Source: Chloroflexota bacterium (GTDB lineage: Bacteria; Chloroflexota; Anaerolineae; Aggregatilineales; Phototrophicaceae). Taken from it: a stretch of 7,656 bases of DNA. Under the pieces are notes generated by a model, which saw nothing but the letters and a program-made list of their open reading frames with translations, had not been told where the DNA came from and searched no databases. The DNA lies in NCBI GenBank assembly GCA_023392115.1, contig JAEVZT010000222.1, positions 1-7,656 on the forward strand, read 5' to 3'. Every line of letters begins with the position of its first letter. Positions within the stretch are counted from its first letter, which is position 1. Below are positions 1 to 5,632 of this stretch, piece after piece. The position numbers and the translations under genes are program-made.

Positions 1-102
1 GAACGCATCCGGCAGGGACCGCCAAAGCTTGAATGAGTTGCAGCCACGGAAGCACATCGCAGGAGAATTGGGCGGATTGCCCTTTATAGCAGCCGCCGGA
101 GT
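1..102. other. Left-edge stretch with no supportable gene
   Basis: Plus-strand frames from the edge close at 34-36, 128-130 and within the first 30 bases. The first two could be the last codons of an upstream gene, but both are too short to judge. No hairpin with a T-run is visible. The importer promoter elements begin at 103. Confidence 0.35.
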
Positions 103-131
103 TTGCCTCGCTTCGATCCGGGAGTCATAAT
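103..131 (+). promoter_or_regulatory. Candidate sigma70-type promoter of the ABC importer operon
   Basis: TTGCCT at 103-108 and CATAAT at 126-131 are separated by 17 nt. They match the TTGACA/TATAAT consensus at 4 of 6 and 5 of 6 positions. Transcription would start near 138 and leave a leader of about 120 nt before the binding-protein gene. This rests on sequence match alone. No start site is known, and Chloroflexota promoters are not well charted. Confidence 0.45.
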
Positions 132-164
132 CCAGACGGTCGCGCTATCGTACGCCGATTATGA
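125..164. promoter_or_regulatory. Inverted repeat overlapping the importer promoter (candidate operator)
   Basis: TCATAATC at 125-132 and GATTATGA at 157-164 are exact reverse complements with a 24-nt spacer. The left arm covers the proposed -10 (126-131) and the right arm would lie about 20-27 nt into the transcript. The arm centres are 32 bp apart, close to three helical turns, so a dimeric or looping repressor could meet both on one face of the DNA. It does not look like the usual single-centre LacI operator. The regulator is not in this window. A chance repeat remains possible. Confidence 0.35.
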
Positions 165-200
165 TGCTGGTGGCGCGAGGTAATTCAAATTAGTGGAGCC

Positions 201-216
201 CCGGCGCATGTGCCGG
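201..216 (+). repeat. Short GC-rich hairpin in the importer leader
   Basis: CCGGC at 201-205 pairs with GCCGG at 212-216, and a G-T pair can extend the stem to 6 bp with a 4-nt loop. It ends 28 nt before the Shine-Dalgarno of the binding-protein gene. No T-run follows, so it is not an intrinsic terminator. It may stabilise the 5' end of the mRNA or have no role. Confidence 0.3.
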
Positions 217-244
217 ATCAACCCATTTGGTCAAGAATACCGTT

Positions 245-252
245 AAAGGAGG
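245..252 (+). promoter_or_regulatory. Strong Shine-Dalgarno of the binding-protein gene
   Basis: AAAGGAGG at 245-252 lies 6 nt before the ATG at 259. This is nearly the full anti-16S complement and is much stronger than the sites of the two permeases downstream. It fixes the start codon and fits the high output usual for solute-binding proteins. Confidence 0.85.
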
Positions 253-258
253 ATCTTT

Positions 259-1566
259 ATGCGTTCTTGGCGTCTCTTATCCATCGTGCTGATCATCGCA
301 CTCGCGTTTGGCAGTCTACTGCCCGTTGCAGCTCAAGACGATAACCCGCTGGTCACCGGTGTTTCCGACGAGTGCGCCGGTACGGAGCTGCGCATGATCT
401 TCGCCAACCACCCGTGGAATACCGCTATCCAGCGCCTGCTGCCGCAATTCGAGCAAGCCAGCGGCATCACGCTCCGCGTCGAAAGCTATTTTGAAGACCA
501 GCTTTCGCAGCGCCTTCAGATTGGGCTGACGAGCGGAAACACGCAGGCGGATGTTTTCATGTACCGCCCGCTTCAGGAAGGTCGCCTGTTTGCGTTGAAT
601 GGTTGGATCGCCGACCTGAGTGAATTCGTCAGCGCGCAGACCGACTGGAACTGGGAAGATTTCCAGCAAGCCACCCGCGACACCGTCACCTTTGACGGCA
701 CCGTCTCGGGCGTGCCGATCGTCACCGAACGCGAGATGCTCTACTACCGGACAGACCTGTTTGAAGAAGCCGGTCTGGAACCGCCCGCGACCCTCGAAGA
801 CCTTGAAGCGGCTGCCGCAGCTCTGACAAATGTCGATGAGGGGCAGTACGGGATCGTCATGCGCGGTCGTCAAAGCCCGGCGGTGACGCAGTTCAGCAGC
901 TTCCTCTACGGCTTCGGCGGCGAGTGGATCAGCGAGGAAGGCGAAGCAGCCATTGGCTCGCCGGAAGCGCAGGAAGCGTATGAGTACTACAGCCGGCTGC
1001 TCCGCGAGTACGGTCCTCCCGGAACCACGAATATGAGCTGGCCCGAAGCGCTCGCAGTCTTCCAGCAGGGCAACGCCGCCATGTGGATCGATGCGGATGT
1101 CTTTTACGCCAACGTCATCGACCCAACGCAATCCGTGGTAGCCGATCTGGTTGGGTTCGCGCCGTTCCCCGAAGGTCCCGCAGGGGCGAACCAGTACAAC
1201 ATCACATCATGGGGCTTGGGCATGAATGCCGCGACCCAGAACCGCTGCGCCGCCGAGGAATTCCTCAAGTGGGCAACCAGCGAAGCGGTGGTCTTGGAAC
1301 TCCAGAAGCAGGGCACGCCGGGCGCTCGCCAGTCGGTGTGGGACAACCCCGAGGGGTTGAGCGGCTTCCCTGAGGACTATGCGGCGGTCGTCCAGATTCA
1401 GAGCGCGCGCGGCACCGGGCACGACCGTCCGCTCGTCGTCCGCGTTGGCGAAGCGCGCGACATTGTCGGCGCGCCGATCGTCACCGGCATCGAGGGCGGT
1501 GACGTCGCTGCCGCAGTTGAGGAAGCAGCCGACGCTTTCGGCGCTTTCCTCTCGTCTGACGGTTAA
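259..1566 (+). CDS. Sugar-type ABC transporter, extracellular solute-binding protein (family 1)
   Basis: A 435-residue protein that captures a solute outside the membrane and hands it to the two permeases encoded just downstream. Residues 4-25 form a Sec signal peptide: Arg at 2 and 5, a hydrophobic core LLSIVLIIALAFG, and a likely cut after VAA, before Gln26. There is no lipobox cysteine, so it is not an obvious lipoprotein. The mature part has the family 1 (MalE/UgpB-like) layout: an opening strand LRMIFANHPW at 44-53, QFEQASGI near 63-70, the ADVFMY stretch at 97-102, the GVPIVTEREMLYYRTDLFEEAG block near 151-172, and FQQGNAAMWID near 268-278. Length is normal for the family. Only two cysteines occur (39 and 330). 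The start is set by the AAAGGAGG site 6 nt upstream. It heads an importer operon with no ATPase gene. The ligand cannot be read from sequence; a mono- or oligosaccharide or sugar alcohol is the family expectation. Confidence 0.94.
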   Translation: MRSWRLLSIVLIIALAFGSLLPVAAQDDNPLVTGVSDECAGTELRMIFANHPWNTAIQRLLPQFEQASGITLRVESYFEDQLSQRLQIGLTSGNTQADVFMYRPLQEGRLFALNGWIADLSEFVSAQTDWNWEDFQQATRDTVTFDGTVSGVPIVTEREMLYYRTDLFEEAGLEPPATLEDLEAAAAALTNVDEGQYGIVMRGRQSPAVTQFSSFLYGFGGEWISEEGEAAIGSPEAQEAYEYYSRLLREYGPPGTTNMSWPEALAVFQQGNAAMWIDADVFYANVIDPTQSVVADLVGFAPFPEGPAGANQYNITSWGLGMNAATQNRCAAEEFLKWATSEAVVLELQKQGTPGARQSVWDNPEGLSGFPEDYAAVVQIQSARGTGHDRPLVVRVGEARDIVGAPIVTGIEGGDVAAAVEEAADAFGAFLSSDG

Positions 1567-1579
1567 GCATTTAATATCC

Positions 1580-1607
1580 GGGCAGGGTTGATTCAACAGC
1601 CCTGCCC
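1580..1607 (+). repeat. Intercistronic stem-loop between binding protein and permease genes
   Basis: GGGCAGGG at 1580-1587 pairs perfectly with CCCTGCCC at 1600-1607, leaving a 12-nt loop in which TTG (1588-1590) can also pair with CAA (1594-1596). It starts 13 nt after the binding-protein stop. No T-run follows (the next bases are AATCTACC), so it is not a classic terminator. Such stems between a binding-protein gene and its permeases are known to protect the upstream mRNA from 3' exonucleases or to cut read-through, as with the repeats between malE and malF. That role here is inferred. Confidence 0.6.
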
Positions 1608-1642
1608 AATCTACCTCCAGTAACAAACACGGAACCCGACTG

Positions 1643-2548
1643 ATGGCGCGTGTACCTTCAGCTCTTCCTCCGGGCGTAATGCCGAACCTGATAACGCGCG
1701 GGGCATTCATCCTCCCTGCTGTCATCTTTGTCTTGTTGATGATCGTCTTCCCGGTGATCTACACCGGCTACCTGAGCCTGCATGATTGGAGCGGTTCGGC
1801 GGTGAGAGCGCCGGAACCGGTCGGGCTTGAAAACTACGAAACTTTCCTCACGCGCGACCCGCGGTTGGGCGACGCGGTTATCCGTACCTTCGTGTTTACA
1901 ATCGCCGCCGTGGGCATCGAACTGGTGCTTGGCTTGGGCGTTGCACTCCTCATCAATGGACCCTTTCTAGGAAGGGGGCTGGTGCGCACGCTGATCCTGC
2001 TGCCGATGGTGGCAACGCCGGTCGCCATCGCGATGGCATGGCTGCTCATGTTTGAACCCACCGTCGGGCTTTTCAACGGCATGCTGCGCAGCCTCGGGCT
2101 GCCGCCCCAGCAGTGGCTCGGTTCAGCGTCGCAAGCGCTGCCGAGTCTCATCCTCGTCGATGTCTGGCAGTGGATGCCGATGATGGCGCTTATCCTGTTG
2201 GCTGGACTCACGACACTGCCCGAAGAACCGTACGAGGCGGCGCGGGTTGACGGCGCGTCCGCCATACAGCGGTTCGTCTACCTGACGCTGCCGCTGCTCC
2301 TGCCGACAATTGTGACAGCCGTGCTGCTGCGTTCTATCGACGCGCTGAAAACCTTCGACATCATCTATACCATGACGCGAGGCGGTCCCGGCTTCGCCAC
2401 CGAAACGATCAACATTTACGCCTACGTACAGGCGTTTGAATATTTCCGACTGGGCAACGCCTCCAGCCTGCTGATCATCTTCTTCGCAATCGTGCTTGGA
2501 ATCAGCCTGATGTTCGTGCAGGTGCGTAAACGATGGGGGACGACATAG
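1643..2548 (+). CDS. Sugar-type ABC transporter permease, MalF/UgpA-like
   Basis: A 301-residue inner-membrane protein that forms one half of the importer channel. I see about six hydrophobic segments, near residues 20-42, 80-105, 112-136, 165-190, 213-231 and 273-293. The EAA loop that contacts the ATPase is at about 198-221 and reads EAARVDGA followed by a downstream LPLLLP, close to consensus. PVGLENYETFLTR near 59-71 is typical of MalF/UgpA-like permeases, and the RGGPG near 246-250 is a further family hallmark. The ATG at 1643 has only a weak ribosome site (GGAA at 1631-1634). An internal ATG at 1679 would shorten the cytoplasmic tail by 12 residues without touching the first membrane segment. 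The gene follows the binding protein by 76 nt and overlaps the next permease, so the two are probably translationally coupled. Confidence 0.94.
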   Translation: MARVPSALPPGVMPNLITRGAFILPAVIFVLLMIVFPVIYTGYLSLHDWSGSAVRAPEPVGLENYETFLTRDPRLGDAVIRTFVFTIAAVGIELVLGLGVALLINGPFLGRGLVRTLILLPMVATPVAIAMAWLLMFEPTVGLFNGMLRSLGLPPQQWLGSASQALPSLILVDVWQWMPMMALILLAGLTTLPEEPYEAARVDGASAIQRFVYLTLPLLLPTIVTAVLLRSIDALKTFDIIYTMTRGGPGFATETINIYAYVQAFEYFRLGNASSLLIIFFAIVLGISLMFVQVRKRWGTT

Positions 2549-3438
2549 CTGTGACTGACCTGACGACTGCCAACGAACTGAGTCGCGCGCGAGAAGGCGC
2601 TCGCAGAAGGGTCGCCGGAAAGACGAAATCGGCGCTGGCGCTGCAAGCCCTGCGCTACGTCGCGATAGTGCTGGTCATTATTGTTCTGGTGTTCCCGCTG
2701 GCGTGGATGCTCCTCAGTTCATTTAAGAACCAGATTGACATCACGACAAGCAGGAATCTGCTCGTGTTCACGCCGACGCTGCGGAACTACCAGAACGTTT
2801 TCGAGCAGCAGAACTACTTGCTGTACCTGCTCAACAGCTTCATCGTTGCCGCCGCGTCAACGCTGTTTTCACTAGTTCTTGGGCTGCCGGCAGCCTACGG
2901 TATTGCGCGCTTTCGCGCACACTGGCTGGGGATCGTTCTGCTGACGGCGCGTATCATCCCCGGCATCACGTTTCTCGTGCCGTGGTACATCTTGTTCGGT
3001 CGCATCGGGCTGCTTGGCTCGTACTGGGCGCTGATCTTGAGCCACATGCTGGTTGGACTGCCGTTCATCGCGTGGGTCATGATCCCGTTCTTCGAAAGTC
3101 TGCCACCTGAACTCGAAGAATCGGCGCGCATCGACGGCGCGAGCGTTTTTGGCGCGTTCTTCCGCGTCGCGCTGCCGCTCGCCGTGCCCGGAATCATCAC
3201 CGCGTCGATCATGGCGTTCATCTTCTCGTGGAACAACTTCATGTTTTCGCTTGTGCTTGCCGGTGACGATACGCGGACGCTGCCGATCGCGATCTTCAAC
3301 TTCCTCTCGTACTCCAGCGTCGACTGGGGCGGCTTGATGGCGGCAGCTGTTGTCATCACGCTGCCGGTGGTCATCATCACGCTGCTGGTGCAGAGATACA
3401 TCGTCGCCGGACTCACGGCGGGCGCAACCAAAGGCTAG
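2533..3438 (+). CDS. Sugar-type ABC transporter permease, MalG/UgpE-like
   Basis: A 301-residue inner-membrane protein and partner of the preceding permease. A basic cytoplasmic tail (residues 1-40) is followed by about six membrane segments, near 42-63, 99-120, 132-157, 163-186, 213-236 and 268-290. The FPLAWMLLSSFK stretch at 54-65, then TLRNYQNVF at 82-90, is typical of the MalG group. The EAA loop at about 195-220 reads LEESARIDGASVFGAFF, then ALPLAVPG, with Ser in place of the middle Ala of EAA. The ATG at 2533 overlaps the end of the first permease gene by 16 nt and has AGGTG at 2519-2523. An in-frame GTG at 2551, three bases after the previous stop and preceded by GGGGGA at 2535-2540, is a serious alternative that removes six residues. 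Its TAG stop interlocks with the stop of the convergent phosphatase gene. No ATPase gene follows. Confidence 0.94.
   Translation: MGDDIAVTDLTTANELSRAREGARRRVAGKTKSALALQALRYVAIVLVIIVLVFPLAWMLLSSFKNQIDITTSRNLLVFTPTLRNYQNVFEQQNYLLYLLNSFIVAAASTLFSLVLGLPAAYGIARFRAHWLGIVLLTARIIPGITFLVPWYILFGRIGLLGSYWALILSHMLVGLPFIAWVMIPFFESLPPELEESARIDGASVFGAFFRVALPLAVPGIITASIMAFIFSWNNFMFSLVLAGDDTRTLPIAIFNFLSYSSVDWGGLMAAAVVITLPVVIITLLVQRYIVAGLTAGATKG
3435..3438. other. Interlocked stop codons of convergent genes
   Basis: The tetranucleotide CTAG holds both stops: TAG on the plus strand (3436-3438, permease) and TAG on the minus strand (3437-3435, phosphatase). The coding regions therefore overlap tail to tail by 4 nt and no intrinsic terminator can lie between them. 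Each transcript must run into the antisense of the other gene or end inside it. Confidence 0.9.
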
Positions 3439-4226
3439 TCTCTTGCCGCCGCCAGCAGCGTCGTCAACTCACCGAGGTCGCGGCAGAACAAATCGGGCTG
3501 CAATTCAGGGGGAAGCGCTTCGAGACGTTGATCGCCAATCAGAACCGCCGGAACACCAGCAGCGCGCGCCGCGACGACATCCGCCTCTGCCCGGTCTCCG
3601 ACCATCAGTGCCTCCCATGGATCGAGTTTCAGGAAAATTAGCGCCTGATGCAGCAGTTCCGCCTGAGGCTTACCGATGATCGTCGCCTGCACGCCGCTTG
3701 CCATCTCTAGGAAACGCGCGAAGGGACCTGCTGCCGGTTTGAGCCCACGCTCCGTCGGATAATTGCCATCGCTGTTGGTGGTGACTAGTTCAGCCCCGGC
3801 AATCAGCTGATCCGCGGCTCGCTCCAGACGCGCGTAAGTCGCCTGCCGATCAACGCCGACGACAACGAAGTCCGCACCCTCTTCAACAAGCTCGGCACCC
3901 GCAGCTCGCAGCTCATCCGCCAATCCGACCTCGCCCACGAGAAAGACTCTTGGATGCGGACGTCGACCGCAAACGTACAGCGCCGCCGCGCGTGTCGCCG
4001 GGAAGATCTGCTCCCGGCTTACATTCGCTAACCCGAGCTGTTTCAGCTTTGCATAGATGCTGGCGCGAGAAGCGGCAGACGCGTTGCTGACGAAGGCGAC
4101 GGGCAGCTCGCTGGTCTGTGCATAGTGCCAGAATCGGTCTGCCCCCGGCGCTAAAGCAGTACCAATCCACGTGACGCCATCGAGATCCAGCAGGATGCCC
4201 CGAACTTCCCCTAACGTGAGTTTCAT
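3435..4226 (-). CDS. HAD-superfamily hydrolase, subfamily IIA (NagD-like phosphatase)
   Basis: A 263-residue soluble protein predicted to be a Mg-dependent phosphatase acting on a small phosphorylated metabolite. The four HAD motifs are present: DLDGVTW with Asp14 (nucleophile) and Asp16 (acid/base), FVSN with Ser47 (motif II), IGKP with Lys186, and GDRAEAD with Asp211 and Asp216. A type C2 cap lies between motifs II and III, with TTNSDGNYPTERG at about 149-161 in the place where the IIA group usually has a TNPD-type motif. Deviations from the usual pattern are Ser for Thr in motif II, NSD for NPD, and Ala for Thr in GDRxxTD. All catalytic acids are kept, so it should be active. The ATG at 4226 has GAGGG at 4234-4238, 7 nt upstream. 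It starts 15 nt after the oxidase gene stop, so the two share a transcript. NagD-like enzymes are promiscuous (nucleotide, sugar or glycolate phosphates) and the substrate is not predictable. Confidence 0.9.
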   Translation of the reverse strand: MKLTLGEVRGILLDLDGVTWIGTALAPGADRFWHYAQTSELPVAFVSNASAASRASIYAKLKQLGLANVSREQIFPATRAAALYVCGRRPHPRVFLVGEVGLADELRAAGAELVEEGADFVVVGVDRQATYARLERAADQLIAGAELVTTNSDGNYPTERGLKPAAGPFARFLEMASGVQATIIGKPQAELLHQALIFLKLDPWEALMVGDRAEADVVAARAAGVPAVLIGDQRLEALPPELQPDLFCRDLGELTTLLAAARD

Positions 4227-4241
4227 TCGGATGCCCTCGCG

Positions 4242-5381
4242 TTAAGAGACAAACCGGCTGACGCTGAACAGACTGATGTCGTGCTCGGTGCGTCCGGTCA
4301 CCGCGAGATCGGCAAGGATGCTGCCGATCAAGGCGCTGAACTTGAAGCCATGACCGGAACACGGCGACGCGATGACGACGTTCGGGTATTCGGGGTGCTT
4401 GTCGATGATGAAGTGTTCGTCAGGCGTCATGGTGTAGAGGCAAATACGCGTTGACGCCAGCGGACTGTCGCCAATGCTCGGCAAATGTTTTTTGGCAAAC
4501 GCCCGTATGTGATCGACCATTTTCGGATCAGGCTCATAGCTGATCTGGGCAGGGTCATCAAATGCGGTTCCGCCATGAAATGCCACCTTTACGCCGGAGC
4601 CGTCGACGCTCGGCAGACCATAGGCTTTATTCCCCTGATCGTCCTTGCTGTGACAAATAAACACGGGCATGTGCTCGGCGGTGAAGCCCTCGAGCGAGAC
4701 TACCGGCTGGAAATGCGCGTCTTGGCATCTCACTGGCTGAAGCGGGAGATCAAGCCCGATCGAAGCCAGCAGCGGACGAGTCCATGCGCCTGCCGTGATA
4801 ATCAGCCGTTCGGCTTGGAATGTGGCATCGCTTGTTTGCACTTCAACATGGTTCGGTTTGACGGTGATGCGTGTCACAAGTGATCGTTCCATGATCGCCG
4901 CGCCGTGCTGCCGCGCAAGGCGGACGTGTGCCCGAACGCACTTCGAGGCTGCCAGCACACCGCTCTCCGGCTGATAGAGAATCTGCATGCCCTCATCAAA
5001 GCGGAACTGCGGGAAACGGGATTCTGCTTCACCGGGCGAGAGGACTTCGTGGGGTATGCCCTCTGCCTGCATCGTTTGAAGAATGTCGTGTACTTCCACG
5101 CTCGTGCCAAAGTCCAATCCACCCGTCTGCACGATTAAGCGTTCACCGACTGCTTCCTGCAAGTCATACCACAGCGGATAGACCGCTTTCGCCAGAGGGA
5201 TGTAGGCGGGCTGGTCATAGGCATAGCGAATTATGCGTGAGGATCCATGCGAACTGCCTTTTTGATGGTCAATGTCGAACTGCTCCAGCAGCAGAACCCG
5301 GTGTCCAGCCTTTGCTAGATGATATGCGGCGGCACTGCCCATCGCGCCAGCGCCAATGACGATCACATCCGTATTGAGCAT
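4242..5381 (-). CDS. FAD-dependent amine oxidase, monomeric sarcosine oxidase / N-methyl-L-tryptophan oxidase family
   Basis: A 379-residue cytoplasmic flavoenzyme expected to oxidise a secondary N-methyl amine with O2, giving the demethylated amine, formaldehyde and H2O2. The dinucleotide-binding fold opens the protein: VIVIGAGAMGSAAAYHLA at 6-23, then the acidic end of the second strand at Glu33. The family signature follows at 44-55 (SHGSSRIIRYAY). As I recall the Bacillus monomeric sarcosine oxidase, the active-site residues sit at matching numbers: His45, Arg49, Arg52, Tyr254, Lys265 (O2 activation) and His269. The covalent-flavin cysteine is Cys314 in the CLYTMTPDEHFIID block, and SGHGFKF at 342-348 carries the conserved Lys347. 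One difference is that the family pair Asp-Thr before Arg49 is Ser-Ser here. The ATG at 5381 has AAGGAAAAGG ending 5 nt upstream. It is the first gene of a two-gene unit with the HAD phosphatase. Sarcosine, N-methyltryptophan, pipecolate and fructosyl amino acids are all possible substrates for this family. Confidence 0.92.
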   Translation of the reverse strand: MLNTDVIVIGAGAMGSAAAYHLAKAGHRVLLLEQFDIDHQKGSSHGSSRIIRYAYDQPAYIPLAKAVYPLWYDLQEAVGERLIVQTGGLDFGTSVEVHDILQTMQAEGIPHEVLSPGEAESRFPQFRFDEGMQILYQPESGVLAASKCVRAHVRLARQHGAAIMERSLVTRITVKPNHVEVQTSDATFQAERLIITAGAWTRPLLASIGLDLPLQPVRCQDAHFQPVVSLEGFTAEHMPVFICHSKDDQGNKAYGLPSVDGSGVKVAFHGGTAFDDPAQISYEPDPKMVDHIRAFAKKHLPSIGDSPLASTRICLYTMTPDEHFIIDKHPEYPNVVIASPCSGHGFKFSALIGSILADLAVTGRTEHDISLFSVSRFVS

Positions 5382-5386
5382 CTCGA

Positions 5387-5396
5387 CCTTTTCCTT
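5387..5396 (-). promoter_or_regulatory. Shine-Dalgarno of the amine oxidase gene
   Basis: Read on the minus strand, AAGGAAAAGG occupies 5396-5387 and ends 5 nt before the ATG at 5381. It gives two overlapping purine-rich choices and supports this start, which also places the FAD-binding strand directly at the N terminus. Confidence 0.7.
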
Positions 5397-5430
5397 ACAC
5401 TAGGGGCTGCAAAGTGAGCATCGCCTGACA

Positions 5431-5485
5431 CGATTGCGCCGGCTGTCGCATGCCCGTCGACCGCTGCTCATGCGACACGCAATCG
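5431..5485. repeat. 17-bp imperfect inverted repeat / hairpin in the oxidase leader
   Basis: The right arm is one unbroken 17-nt stretch (5469-5485, CATGCGACACGCAATCG). It pairs perfectly with a left arm split in two: CGATTGCG at 5431-5438 and TGTCGCATG at 5444-5452. The five bases CCGGC (5439-5443) bulge out. The loop is 16 nt (5453-5468) and contains GTCGAC. No T-run follows on either strand, so it is not an intrinsic terminator. On the minus strand it lies about 50-105 nt upstream of the oxidase ATG, probably inside its leader. It matches no riboswitch class I know. It may be an RNA control element or a protein-binding repeat. Confidence 0.75.
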
Positions 5486-5491
5486 ATGAAA

Positions 5492-5507
5492 TGCCGCGGC
5501 AATTCTA
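5492..5507 (-). promoter_or_regulatory. Candidate -10 of the oxidase operon with adjoining 10-bp palindrome
   Basis: On the minus strand TAGAAT (5507-5502) matches TATAAT at 5 of 6 positions, but no good -35 lies 16-18 nt upstream, so it would need an activator or another sigma factor. Immediately downstream is the perfect palindrome TGCCGCGGCA (5492-5501), which would cover the start site near 5495. A repressor there could close the promoter. This is inference from position and match only. Confidence 0.3.
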
Positions 5508-5593
5508 ACCTGCCCTGAATAACCTTGCACTTCCGGTTGCCGTACAGGTAGTTGGGAGAGAAAGCCTTCTGGATTCTAGACGTTGATTTACGG

Positions 5594-5599
5594 TATGAT
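5594..5599 (+). promoter_or_regulatory. Candidate -10 of the L,D-transpeptidase gene
   Basis: TATGAT at 5594-5599 matches TATAAT at 5 of 6 positions, with a weak -35-like TGGATT at 5570-5575 (18-nt spacer). A start near 5606 gives a leader of about 27 nt before the GTG at 5633. If real, it lies inside the longer reading frame that begins at TTG 5552, which argues against that upstream start. Confidence 0.35.
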
Positions 5600-5632
5600 G
5601 GCACACATTGTCCGATTCACGACGGAGTTGAT

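Noticed and set aside
316..1131. A 271-codon open frame on the minus strand opposite the binding-protein gene
   Set aside because: It lies wholly within a confidently identified gene, its translation matches no family I know, and long antisense frames are expected in GC-rich coding DNA.
4485..4883. A 132-codon plus-strand frame inside the oxidase gene
   Set aside because: It is antisense to the FAD oxidase coding region with no ribosome site or family signature.
5552..5632. The upstream TTG start that would lengthen the transpeptidase by 27 residues
   Set aside because: It would bury the signal peptide behind polar residues and include a promoter-like TATGAT. GTG at 5633 has GGAG 5 nt upstream and starts directly with a signal sequence.
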